Assembly: GCA_002838945.1 (NCBI GenBank)
Contig: PGXB01000019.1
Coordinates: forward strand, 1-63,675
Length of the DNA: 63,675 nucleotides
DNA from: a candidate division Zixibacteria bacterium HGW-Zixibacteria-1
GTDB lineage: Bacteria; Zixibacteria; MSB-5A5; GN15; PGXB01
Reading direction: 5' to 3'
Numbering within the stretch: position 1 is the stretch's first letter; each line of letters begins with the position of its first letter. Under the pieces are notes generated by a model. The model was given only the letters and a program-made list of their open reading frames with translations. It was not told the DNA's origin and searched no databases. Made by a program: the position numbers and the translations under genes. This document shows, piece after piece, positions 56,399-63,675 of the stretch.

Positions 56399-58147
56399 AT
56401 GATAGCAGTCCCAAAAAGAATAAAATTGCGCGGTCTTGCGGCCGGTCCGGGCCTGACCTTTGGTGAAGCTCGTGTTGTCTATAATTGGGAGCAGACCATC
56501 GAAGAGCGCACCATTGAGCCTGAGGAAGTCGAATCCGAACTGGCGCGGCTTGATAGTGCGGTCGAGGAATCCCTGGCCGAATTGCAGACTCTGAAAGAAT
56601 TGGCCGCTCAGAAAATCGGCGGCCCGGTGGCCAAAATTTTTGAAAGCCAGTTGATGATCGCCACCGACCAGGAATTTCTGAGGGGCGTCAAAACGGAAAT
56701 CGAGTCCAAGCTTAAGAACGCCGAATATATCTACAGCCTGCTGGTTGAAAAAACAATCGCCCCGCTTCGTGCCTCGCGTGATTCCTATATGCGGCAGATG
56801 GTCATCGATATCGAGGCGGTATCAAGCCGGGTCATCCGCCGCCTGACGGGCCGAACGATTCGCCACATCGGCCAGGCGCCGCAGGATACGATTTTTGTGG
56901 GCAAGAATTTCTCTCCGGCTGAAGTGATGAGCCTCTTTGAAAGAAAGGTCAAGGCCATCGTCACCTCGACCGGCGGCGTCAACTCCCATATGGCCCTGAT
57001 CTCACGGTCTCTCCTGATCCCCACCGTGGTCGGGGTCCCCGAGGCCCATCTCAAGATATCATCGGGCGACCGTTTAATTGTCGATGGCGACAAGGGCATC
57101 GTGATTGCCAATCCCTCCCAGGACGAATGGAATGAACTCAGAAAGAAAAAAGCCAAGGTCACCGCTCTTCAGATACTGAAGCTGGACAAGCTCCCCGACT
57201 TCCCGCCTAGAACCGCCGATCATATTGATATCGATGTCGCCGCCAACTATGATGTGCCCGGGCCGATCGATCAGATTCTGGCCGATCATAAAGTCGGCAT
57301 CGGGCTCTATCGAACCGAATTTATCTACCTTCAAAATGGAAAATTCCCTTCGGAAAACGAACAGTTCCAGATATATAATTCCGTCGCCAAAAGGCATTAT
57401 CCCCGCCCTGTCGTGATCAGAACCTTCGATCTCGGCTCCGACAAATACTATCCGTCCGACAATAATATTAAGGAGGACAACCCTGCTCTCGGATGGCGGG
57501 GAATCAGGGCATCATTTGATATGCCCAATGTTTTCAAAGACCAGGTGAAGGCAATTCTGAGAGCCTCGGCCCGCGGCAACGTCAAGATTCTGCTGCCGAT
57601 GATTGCCGATATTACCGAACTGGGGAAGGCTCGCAGATTTATCCGGCAGGGCATGACCGAACTGCGAAAGGAAGGTATTCCGTTTGACAGAAATATCCCG
57701 ATCGGAATCATGATCGAAGTTCCTTCGGCCGCTGTCGCGGCTGACATCCTGGCCGAAAAAGTGTCGTTCTTTTCAATCGGCTCCAATGATCTCACTCAAT
57801 ATACCCTGGCTGCCGATCGCGACAATCAAAGACTGGCCAAAACATTCGCGCCCCTGCATCCGGCCGTTCTCAGGTTGATCAGGATGACTATCGAAGCCGC
57901 CCAGAAACATAATATACCGGTGGCCGTCTGCGGCGAAATGGCCGGCGATGTCATGGCCATACCGCTCTTGATCGGAATGGGGATCACCCAGTTGTCAATG
58001 AACCCCTCGAAATTATATAATGCCTGCCGCCTGATCCCCAGGATCAAATACTCCGACATAATCAAGCTCGCCCAGGAAGCCTCAAGATTGACTACCCTGA
58101 AGGAAATTGAGAGTCTGCTCCTGAATTACAATTTGTCGGTGGAGTAA
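56399..58147 (+). CDS. ptsI: PTS enzyme I (phosphoenolpyruvate-protein phosphotransferase)
   Basis: The 582-residue enzyme transfers phosphate from PEP to HPr. The active-site His is H197 in TGGVNSHMALISRSLLIPTVVG. The PEP-binding C-terminal barrel contains GIGLYRTEFIYL, NPALGWRGIRA, LPMIADITEL, GIMIEVPSAAVAADILAEKVSFFSIGSNDLTQYTLAADR and VCGEMAGD. ATG 56399 follows GGAAAA; an in-frame upstream TTG adds unrelated residues. It is 56 nt behind the HPr gene. All catalytic regions look intact. Confidence 0.95.
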   Translation: MIAVPKRIKLRGLAAGPGLTFGEARVVYNWEQTIEERTIEPEEVESELARLDSAVEESLAELQTLKELAAQKIGGPVAKIFESQLMIATDQEFLRGVKTEIESKLKNAEYIYSLLVEKTIAPLRASRDSYMRQMVIDIEAVSSRVIRRLTGRTIRHIGQAPQDTIFVGKNFSPAEVMSLFERKVKAIVTSTGGVNSHMALISRSLLIPTVVGVPEAHLKISSGDRLIVDGDKGIVIANPSQDEWNELRKKKAKVTALQILKLDKLPDFPPRTADHIDIDVAANYDVPGPIDQILADHKVGIGLYRTEFIYLQNGKFPSENEQFQIYNSVAKRHYPRPVVIRTFDLGSDKYYPSDNNIKEDNPALGWRGIRASFDMPNVFKDQVKAILRASARGNVKILLPMIADITELGKARRFIRQGMTELRKEGIPFDRNIPIGIMIEVPSAAVAADILAEKVSFFSIGSNDLTQYTLAADRDNQRLAKTFAPLHPAVLRLIRMTIEAAQKHNIPVAVCGEMAGDVMAIPLLIGMGITQLSMNPSKLYNACRLIPRIKYSDIIKLAQEASRLTTLKEIESLLLNYNLSVE

Positions 58148-58305
58148 TAAAAAAACATCCACAGACCGGTATTGACACCCAAGTTACTAAATATCAGATG
58201 CTTATGATGAATATCGGGATAATGGCCGAAATCAATTTCGTACTTGCCAAAAAATCGGAAACTATTATATTATTGCCCGGTTTATATTATGTGAGTGATT
58301 AAGTT

Positions 58306-58653
58306 ATGTTAATATCAGTTTGTAAATCGAAAATCCATCGGGCGACAATAACTGAAGCCAATTTGGATTATGAAGGCTCAATAACAATTGATGCCGACTT
58401 GATGAAGGCGGCCGATGTTGTCGAATATGAAAAGGTCCAGATCGCCAATGTCAGCAATGGCGAACGCCTTGAAACTTACGTAATTAAAGGTAAACCTGGA
58501 TCGGGCATAATCTGCTTGAACGGGGCCGCCGCCCGCAAAGGAAATAAGGGGGATATTATTATTATTATTTCATATGGCCTGATTGAAAAAGAAAAGGCCG
58601 CCTCCTTCAAACCAAATGTCGTTAAAGTTGACGCTCATAATAAAGCTGTATAA
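58306..58653 (+). CDS. panD: Aspartate 1-decarboxylase
   Basis: The 115-residue proenzyme self-cleaves between Gly24 and Ser25 (DYEGSITID) to create the pyruvoyl group, and decarboxylates aspartate to beta-alanine. [20 protein letters not shown] and [21 protein letters not shown] are family-typical. panC, its pathway partner, is 18 kb away on the other strand. Noncoding sequence of about 160 bp separates it from ptsI. Confidence 0.96.
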   Translation: MLISVCKSKIHRATITEANLDYEGSITIDADLMKAADVVEYEKVQIANVSNGERLETYVIKGKPGSGIICLNGAAARKGNKGDIIIIISYGLIEKEKAASFKPNVVKVDAHNKAV

Positions 58654-58670
58654 GACTTCTTCTGCATATC

Positions 58671-59408
58671 ATGACTCATAAGAAATCCGCCATTATTCTT
58701 GCCGCCGGTAAAGGCAAGCGCATGAAATCAGATTTGCCCAAAGTGTTGCATACGCTGGCCGATAAGCCGCTGATAAGATACCTGCTGGAAACACTGTCAA
58801 AACTTGACTTCGATCATATTGTCGTTGTCATTGGCCACAAAGGTGAACAGGTAATTGAAAATACTAAGGATTTCAATGTTGAATTTGTCTGGCAGAGAAA
58901 ACAGCTTGGAACCGGTCACGCCGTCCTGATGGCGCGCGAAATATTCGAAAATTATGATGGTGACATTATTGTCGCCGCCGGTGATGTCCCGTTTCTTTCC
59001 GCCGATTCAGTCGATCTGGTCTTTGATACACATAAAAATTTTTCCGCCTCTGTAACCTGCCTGTCGGCTGAGTTTGACGATCCAACCGGCTATGGACGCA
59101 TAATCAAGAAACCGGGAACACAAATTCTGCTTGAAATCATCGAGCAAAAGGATGCCGACGCTGAGACCTTGAAGATTAAAGAAATCAATAGTGGTACATT
59201 TTGTTTTAACAGCCGTGACCTCTTTTCCGTCCTGCCGGAAGTGGGTGATGACAACGCCCAGAAAGAGCAATATCTGACCGATACAATTAAGCTCCTTAAT
59301 GCCAGAGGTAAACTCTGCGCCGTGGTCAAAGCCCCCCATCCCCTTGAGGTTAAAGGCGTTAATTCAGTCGAGGAATTGCTGGCCCTCGAAAATGAAATAA
59401 AAAATTAG
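58671..59408 (+). CDS. GlmU-type nucleotidyltransferase lacking the acetyltransferase domain
   Basis: The 245-residue protein has the pyrophosphorylase signature IILAAGKGKRMKSDLPKVLHTLADKPLI. The uridyltransferase core LGTGHAVLMA, AAGDVPFL and TGYGRII, and the closing EYLTDTIKLLNARGKL-like region, match the N-terminal half of GlmU. The left-handed beta-helix acetyltransferase half (about 200 residues) is absent, so this is a single-domain UTP/GlcNAc-1-P-type enzyme or a relative. It follows panD after 17 nt. Glucosamine acetylation would need another gene. Confidence 0.85.
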   Translation: MTHKKSAIILAAGKGKRMKSDLPKVLHTLADKPLIRYLLETLSKLDFDHIVVVIGHKGEQVIENTKDFNVEFVWQRKQLGTGHAVLMAREIFENYDGDIIVAAGDVPFLSADSVDLVFDTHKNFSASVTCLSAEFDDPTGYGRIIKKPGTQILLEIIEQKDADAETLKIKEINSGTFCFNSRDLFSVLPEVGDDNAQKEQYLTDTIKLLNARGKLCAVVKAPHPLEVKGVNSVEELLALENEIKN

Positions 59409-59493
59409 ACGATTTGTCCCCTTTATCAGTATTATATAATGAGAATAATTTTTGCGTCTGAAACGCCGAAACTATATATGGGCCAGAAATTTA

Positions 59494-59522
59494 TTGACAT
59501 TAGTTTGAAAACTTGATAGCTT
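59494..59522 (+). promoter_or_regulatory. Sigma-70-like promoter
   Basis: TTGACA at 59494-59499 and TAGCTT at 59517-59522 have a 17-bp spacer, 33 bp upstream of the exported-protein start. The -10 match is weak. Confidence 0.45.
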
Positions 59523-59554
59523 TGCTTTAGCCTGCTTTTAGCGGGGGATTATTT

Positions 59555-60043
59555 ATGAAAAAGTTATTTATCATCCTATGTGTCCTGTTGGCGGCATTTG
59601 CTTCAAATGCCTTTGGCCAGTTGGCCGATAAGGCGGACGTCCAGTCGGCAAAACAGGATTACCTGGGCCTGAATCCGGTTGGCAAGCCATTTTCCCTGAT
59701 AGATTTATCACGCATAAAATGGTCCAACTCGTATTCTGTAAGCTATTTTTCCGGTGGCGGTACCTCGACTTCGCTGGGATTTTACACAAGTTCGATCTTT
59801 TATGAATTTACACCCTCATTATCCATTGATGTGCAGTTGGGCATCGCTCATAATCCGGGGGCGCTATTCAGTCAAAATGTCGAAAATGATGCCTCTTTCT
59901 TTCCGGCCGTGAATATCGATTATCATCCCTCAGAAAGATTCCGCTTGTCGATTGGTGTTGCATCTTATCCCGGTTATTATTATAATCCTTACAATACATA
60001 TAATCCGTATAGAATATATGATTGGAGGCGGCCGTTAGAATAA
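59555..60043 (+). CDS. Small exported protein of unknown function
   Basis: The 162-residue product has a clear signal peptide (about 1-21, KKLFIILCVLLAAFASNAFG). The rest is rich in Ser, aromatic and Asn residues and alternates like a small outer-membrane beta protein (IKWSNSYSVSYFSGGGTSTSLGFYTSSIFYEFTPSLSIDVQLGIAHN). A terminal Tyr/Pro/Asn-rich tail (YPGYYYNPYNTYNPYRIYDW) ends it. The SD AGCGGGGGA lies ahead of the ATG. I do not recognise the family. It lies between the nucleotidyltransferase and LytR_C genes. Confidence 0.75.
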   Translation: MKKLFIILCVLLAAFASNAFGQLADKADVQSAKQDYLGLNPVGKPFSLIDLSRIKWSNSYSVSYFSGGGTSTSLGFYTSSIFYEFTPSLSIDVQLGIAHNPGALFSQNVENDASFFPAVNIDYHPSERFRLSIGVASYPGYYYNPYNTYNPYRIYDWRRPLE

Positions 60044-60079
60044 ATATTTGCCTTACCCCCTCCTGATAGACTTAACCAA

Positions 60080-60571
60080 ATGTTTAGAAAAAAATCTGCT
60101 GGAAACTCAACTGTAAAGAGGCGGTCTCCCCGCCCCAAAAAAAATTCGAGACTGCTCGAAATGGCTATCGTGGCTATTTTCGCCCTCGTTATTATTTATG
60201 GGGCCAGTTTTGCCATCAGGATCACGCACGGGTTTTCGAAGACGGTTGATTCACCCGAATACACCATCAGGCTGCAAATTCTCAACGGCTGTGGTGCCGA
60301 CGGGGCCGCCGGAAAAGTCGCCCGTAAATTACCGAAGATAATAAAATTGCCTCTTGAGATAGATATTGTTGACGTGGGCGATTTTGATGCTTATCATGTA
60401 AAAGAATCCTTTCTGATTCTTAGAGACAAGAATCAGAAAGGCGCCGAAATTTTCGCCGGACAAATCGGACTGGATCCCGACAATACGACCTTCGAACCAA
60501 TCGAAAATAATATCCGGAATGTTTCGGTGACCCTGGTCGTGGGTGAGGATTTCGAGAAGTTTTTTAAATGA
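60080..60571 (+). CDS. LytR_C domain membrane protein
   Basis: The 163-residue product has a basic N-terminus, one helix (about 34-53, MAIVAIFALVIIYGASFAI) and a LytR_C domain (about 70-160, IRLQILNGCGADGAAGKVARKL ... LILRDKNQKGAEIFAGQIGL). The domain occurs at the end of LytR-CpsA-Psr wall enzymes; here it is alone. It overlaps rsfS by 4 nt (ATGA), so it is translated together with it. Its function is unknown, probably envelope-linked. Confidence 0.85.
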   Translation: MFRKKSAGNSTVKRRSPRPKKNSRLLEMAIVAIFALVIIYGASFAIRITHGFSKTVDSPEYTIRLQILNGCGADGAAGKVARKLPKIIKLPLEIDIVDVGDFDAYHVKESFLILRDKNQKGAEIFAGQIGLDPDNTTFEPIENNIRNVSVTLVVGEDFEKFFK

Positions 60572-60948
60572 CGGAAAACAAGGAGAAATTAGAAAGAAGT
60601 TTGAAACAAACATCATTAACCATCGCTCGAACAGCAGGGAAACTTGCCCTCTCCAAAAAAGGTTTCGACGTAAAAATTCTCAAACTAAAAAACCTCAGCA
60701 GCATTTGCGATTATTTCGTCCTGGTCAGCGGTGATGTTGACGTGCATGTTAAGGCTATTAGCGATGCCATAGAAGAAGGACTTCTCGAAAAAGGTGTCAA
60801 AGCCTGGCATCGCGAGGGAGTTCGCGGAGGTAAATGGATTCTGCTGGACTATGTTGATGTCGTCGTGCATATTTTCCAGAAATCTGCCAGAGAATTTTAT
60901 GCGCTTGAAAAACTGTGGGGAGACGCCCCTGCTGAAGAATTGAATTAA
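60568..60948 (+). CDS. rsfS: Ribosome silencing factor RsfS
   Basis: The 126-residue protein carries the RsfS/Iojap fold: KKGFDVKILKLKNLSSICDYFVLVSGDVDVHVKAISDAIEE, then WHREGVRGGKWILLDYVDVVVHIFQKSAREFYALEKLWGDAP. It binds ribosomal protein uL14 to block subunit joining when nutrients are low. It overlaps the LytR_C gene by 4 nt and precedes rho by 54 nt. Confidence 0.95.
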   Translation: MTENKEKLERSLKQTSLTIARTAGKLALSKKGFDVKILKLKNLSSICDYFVLVSGDVDVHVKAISDAIEEGLLEKGVKAWHREGVRGGKWILLDYVDVVVHIFQKSAREFYALEKLWGDAPAEELN

Positions 60949-61002
60949 CTCCCCAATTCAAATTCAGAACAAATAATTAACTTAACTATATGAGTAACCG
61001 CT

Positions 61003-62277
61003 ATGAATAAGACTGATATTGACATTTCGGACAGTGAAAAACTGAAAGCCAAAACGATTGCAGAACTGCTGCAAATTGCGGAAGGACTGGATATTCCCGG
61101 GGTCTCTGGTCTTCGGAAATCGGAGTTAATCTTCAAAGTTATGGAAGCGGCTTCGGCCAAACAGGAAGGGATGATCTTCGCTGAAGGCGTCCTCGAAATC
61201 CTCAATGAAGGTTATGGCTTCCTCCGCTCCCCTGATTACAATTATCTGCCCGGACCGGATGATATCTATGTCTCCCCGTCGCAGATCAAAAGATTCGATC
61301 TCCGAACCGGCGACACCATCTCCGGCCAGGTTCGTCCGCCGAAAGACAACGAACGCTATTTTGCGCTTCTGAAAATCGAGGCCATCAATTTCGAGGATCC
61401 CGAAATCTCCAAAACCAAGACCCTGTTCGACAACCTGACGCCGCTTTATCCCAATGATCCGTTCATGCTCGAGATTAATGCCGATGAAATGACCACGCGT
61501 ATCATGGATTTGATGACGCCTATCGGCATGGGTCAGCGCGCTTTGATTACCTCTCCTCCGAAAGCCGGCAAAACCATCATCCTGCAAAAAATCGCCAACT
61601 CGATTGCCACGAATCATCCCAAAGTGAAATTGATCGTGCTTCTCATCGACGAGCGCCCGGAAGAGGTCACCGATATGCGCCGTTCGGTCAAGGGCGAAGT
61701 TATTTCATCCACTTTCGATGAGCCGGCCGACCGGCATGTGCAGGTGGCCGACATGGTCCTCGAGAAGGCCAAACGGCTGGTCGAGCATAAGTATGACGTC
61801 GTCATTCTGCTGGACAGTATCACCCGTCTCGCCCGTGCCCACAACGCGGTCGTCCCGCACTCCGGAAAAATTCTCTCCGGCGGTGTCGACAGTAACGCCC
61901 TCCATAAACCGAAACGGTTTTTCGGTGCGGCGCGAAATATCGAAGAAGGCGGCTCGCTGACTATTATCGGCACGGCCCTGATCGAAACCGGATCCCGCAT
62001 GGATGAAGTTATTTTCGAAGAATTCAAGGGCACCGGTAACCTCGAAATGGTGCTGGATCGCCGGCTGTCCGACCGAAGGATCTTCCCGGCTATGGATCTC
62101 AATCGCAGTTCGACGCGTAAAGAAGAGTTGTTGATGCCGCCGGAAGTTCTGGCCAAGGTTTGGATTTTGCGTAAGTTCCTGGCCGAGATGAATCCGATAG
62201 AGGCCATGGAATTTTTGGTTGACCGTATGAAAAAGACCAAGAACAACCAGAAGTTCCTCAGCTCCATGAAGGACTGA
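61003..62277 (+). CDS. rho: Transcription termination factor Rho
   Basis: The 424-residue hexameric RNA helicase has an N-terminal RNA-binding domain with [30 protein letters not shown]. The ATPase core has Walker A PPKAGKTI (K190-T191 region), Walker [17 protein letters not shown] and the Q-loop/R-loop [13 protein letters not shown], ending in [10 protein letters not shown]. It terminates untranslated transcripts. It closes the plus-strand housekeeping run, and no hairpin terminator is obvious after it. Confidence 0.96.
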   Translation: MNKTDIDISDSEKLKAKTIAELLQIAEGLDIPGVSGLRKSELIFKVMEAASAKQEGMIFAEGVLEILNEGYGFLRSPDYNYLPGPDDIYVSPSQIKRFDLRTGDTISGQVRPPKDNERYFALLKIEAINFEDPEISKTKTLFDNLTPLYPNDPFMLEINADEMTTRIMDLMTPIGMGQRALITSPPKAGKTIILQKIANSIATNHPKVKLIVLLIDERPEEVTDMRRSVKGEVISSTFDEPADRHVQVADMVLEKAKRLVEHKYDVVILLDSITRLARAHNAVVPHSGKILSGGVDSNALHKPKRFFGAARNIEEGGSLTIIGTALIETGSRMDEVIFEEFKGTGNLEMVLDRRLSDRRIFPAMDLNRSSTRKEELLMPPEVLAKVWILRKFLAEMNPIEAMEFLVDRMKKTKNNQKFLSSMKD

Positions 62278-62333
62278 CGCCGGGTTAATTGATTGTCGTT
62301 ATTATTGACGGGACTATTGCGATAATTCGAACA

Positions 62334-62351
62334 GCCGGTCTTGCGACCGGC
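62334..62351. repeat. Short hairpin
   Basis: GCCGGTC / GACCGGC (7 bp) with a TTGC loop lies 57 nt after rho, followed by CACTAATCC. It lacks a U-tract, so it is not a classic terminator for rho. Confidence 0.55.
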
Positions 62352-62417
62352 ACTAATCCGCCTGCCACAGAATAGCATTATGTAGTCGGCACTAATCCGC
62401 CTGCATGAAATAGCATT
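62348..62417 (+). repeat. Direct repeat, two copies, 39-bp period
   Basis: The 18-mer cggcactaatccgcctgc occurs at 62348-62365 and identically at 62387-62404. Each is followed by a near match ending ATAGCATT (62366-62379 and 62405-62417). Confidence 0.85.
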
Positions 62418-62532
62418 CTTTGATTTCGTAGAAATATGTGATCGCCTGTACGTATTTTCTATGTATCTGCTGGATATATTTTTGTGCCTGTTGCCCTATC
62501 CGCCCCAAATCGTGGGCGGCCCGCCGTGGCGG

Positions 62533-62585
62533 GTCCACAGGCCTCCTGAGCCACGCAAGCCCTGAGCTTTGAAGGGAAGGATCTG
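62533..62585 (-). repeat. Dispersed 53-bp repeat, copy 2
   Basis: The minus strand of this stretch (cagatccttcccttc, aagctc, gggcttg, ggctcag, ctgt) matches 24175-24227 on the plus strand at roughly four of five positions. Confidence 0.75.
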
Positions 62586-62773
62586 CCCCCGGCAATCATC
62601 CCCCCATAATACTCCCGCGAACCCAATCACCATCAAAGTACTATCGTTTTTGCAGCGTTTTTGGCGAATATTTTCTTGTACTATTGTTTCTTTCATTCGA
62701 TTACACGGAATTGGGTTCGTTTTCCCATTTTTAAAGTTTCAACTTCATTTTGTTGGCGAAATTGTAATCATAG

Positions 62774-62796
62774 GGGCCGACCCGCGTGGTCGGCCC
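62774..62796. repeat. 9-bp GC-rich hairpin
   Basis: GGGCCGACC / GGTCGGCCC with loop CGCGT is a perfect stem. It stands 22 nt before a two-stem palindrome and is not next to any gene end. Confidence 0.8.
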
Positions 62797-62817
62797 GCAT
62801 TTACCAGTCTTAAGCAG

Positions 62818-62862
62818 GGCAGGATCCGATATTCCGCCTTTGGCGGAACGAGTGATCCTGCC
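62818..62862. repeat. Nested two-stem palindrome
   Basis: The outer stem GGCAGGATC / GATCCTGCC (9 bp) and inner stem TTCCGCC / GGCGGAA (7 bp, TTT loop) are joined by a symmetric 5/5 internal loop (CGATA / CGAGT). Both strands should fold alike. It resembles REP-type elements. Confidence 0.85.
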
Positions 62863-63009
62863 TATTCTCTTCGCCTTCAAGAAATCCACAACCCCCATTT
62901 TTGACACACTTATAGCCATAGTTTTATAGTATTCCCTCTATAATACCCCCCGATGACCCATTTACCATCAAACTGATGGCGTTCTTGTAATAGAATATGT
63001 TTCAAGAAA

Positions 63010-63028
63010 CCCGGAGCGGCGCTCCGGG
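63010..63028. repeat. 8-bp GC hairpin
   Basis: CCCGGAGC / GCTCCGGG with a GGC loop is perfect; it lies before the HerA-like 3' end. Confidence 0.75.
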
Positions 63029-63090
63029 CCACGCCCGGCCGCAGTTTCGACCTACTCGGACTGAGATTGGATGTCATTCTTTTTTATTTA

Positions 63091-63578
63091 TTAGCTATAC
63101 CACTTTCCAAAATCAGGATCCTCGGATTTTGGAATTGGATTCGCAATAGGAGCTATAATGCGAATAGGAACTGGGACACTAGCACCAAAAATAAGCGCCT
63201 GCTGCCTTGGCAATCCTGAAATCCGACTTAGCTCCAGACGGTCAAACCACTCCCCGGCCGCACCGACAGCCTTAAGATCATATTCTGAGGTCAAACGAAA
63301 GGTTACCCATGTCCCGCATTGCGATAAGACAGTAGTGGATACTTCAGATGGTCTTTGTGTGCTTATCCAAAGCCCTAAGCCAAATTTGCGCCCCTCCTTC
63401 GCTAATCTTTCATAAGCCAAACTTTGTCGAATGCTTTCTTCATCTCCGGTGAATTGGCGCAAATAGTGATGGGCCTCTTCCAAAATTAGTAATGTGGGAT
63501 AAGTCCTACCTTGACCCCTTCTAAACAATTCAAAAGCATAAAGCTCCAGTAATGACCCTAAAACCATAGGCATTAGAT
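63091..63578 (-). pseudogene. HerA-like ATPase, 3' fragment
   Basis: The fragment reads PMVLGSLLELYAFELFRRG, a Walker B-like TLLILEEAHHYL, and the Arg-rich REGRKFGLGL-type motif (ERLAKEGRKFGLGLWISTQRPSEVSTTVLSQCGTWVTFRLTSEYDL). These are the C-terminal half of HerA/DUF87-type DNA translocases, which work with NurA in end resection or in defence. The N-terminal HAS barrel and Walker A are missing. Homology stops near 63579 where IS-like sequence begins, although the frame stays open to the window edge. Probably a gene broken by insertion; it could instead be an edge-cut intact gene. Confidence 0.65.
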
Positions 63579-63675
63579 TGAAGTTCCCCCGATTTAGTGG
63601 ACACGGAGAAAGGATACTATTATTATGATTCTTTCTCATCCTGAGTCCCGAAGGACAGGAGGTGTTCAGATGTTG
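63579..63675 (+). mobile_element. Probable left end of an IS3-family-like element, cut by window
   Basis: From 63579 the sequence reads tgaagttccccc then gatttagtggacac, similar from memory to the TGAACTGCCCC...TGGACA-type ends of IS3-family elements. A strong SD (AGGAGGT, 63657-63663) lies 6 nt before an ATG at 63670, placed about 90 bp inside the end as expected for the first transposase frame. Only two codons remain before the window ends. It abuts truncated HerA-like homology. Confidence 0.5.

Larger units (their letters stand above)
62278..63090. other. Non-coding repeat- and palindrome-rich stretch
   Basis: No coding region is convincing between rho and the HerA-like fragment. The 813 bp hold a 39-bp-period direct repeat, the second copy of a dispersed repeat, and four GC-rich hairpins, each listed separately. 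Two weakly similar segments near 62604-62636 and 62941-62973 share ATAAT, CCC, ACCCA and ACCATCAAA. The patch is typical of accumulated short palindromic repeats or IS debris. Confidence 0.75.

Overview
The window looks like chromosome from an uncultured Gram-negative bacterium of the FCB assemblage, most likely Zixibacteria-like. This is an inference from three things. Several large secreted proteins end in paired type I dockerin-like repeats (core NILDVTYLINYLYKSGPAP). The envelope genes are diderm (LptF/LptG, an LpxH-like hydrolase, a TonB C-terminal domain, a PEP-CTERM protein). Ordinary bacterial housekeeping genes fill the rest. Base composition is moderate, with a visibly AT-richer gene at 41.5-43.9 kb. 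The left edge cuts a dockerin gene and the right edge lies in what looks like the start of an IS3-like element, as expected if the window is a contig that stopped at repeats.

Left third (0-32 kb). Secreted modular proteins: a dockerin protein cut by the window start, an M14 carboxypeptidase-dockerin protein, a 1661-residue cysteine-rich GEVED-dockerin protein, a PKD/cohesin-like/dockerin protein and an S41-peptidase-like dockerin protein. Between them are a broken TfoX-like gene, a TM2/DUF2752 membrane pair, a PEP-CTERM protein, CBS, Fe-S and PilZ proteins, a YhiN-type flavoprotein, a cupin, pgi, an ECF-like sigma factor coupled to a zinc-finger/FlgO-like/TPR protein, tRNA-Ser(GGA), fetBA, a YhaM-like nuclease and lptF-lptG.

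Middle (32-47 kb). Mostly minus strand: a TonB-like gene beside a chimeric remnant of an ECF sigma gene and a second TonB gene; ahcY, metK and a sugar nucleotidyltransferase; a tight four-gene membrane operon of unknown function (one member DUF6754-like); panC and lpxH. A lone SIR2-protein kinase fusion, probably an antiphage effector, follows. Then come purL and two related lipoproteins.

Right part (47.6-62.3 kb). A long plus-strand housekeeping run: tilS-hpt-ftsH-folE-folP-cdaA-obg-dprA-HPr-EI-panD-NTP transferase, a small exported protein, a LytR_C protein, rsfS and rho. Genes are closely packed and many overlap, so much of it is probably cotranscribed. It covers tRNA modification, purine salvage, folate, c-di-AMP, ribosome and membrane quality control, PTS-type regulation, and pantothenate together with the distant panC.

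The right end (62.3-63.7 kb) is a non-coding patch of palindromes and direct repeats, followed by a HerA-like 3' fragment whose 5' part appears interrupted by the IS-like sequence. One 53-bp repeat there recurs inverted near the tRNA at 24.2 kb.

Most promising leads: the SIR2-kinase fusion with a DFD motif and an unassigned C-terminal domain; the four-gene DUF6754-like operon; the sigma-TonB chimera; the dispersed palindromic repeats; and the dockerin secretome that carries one cohesin-like module.
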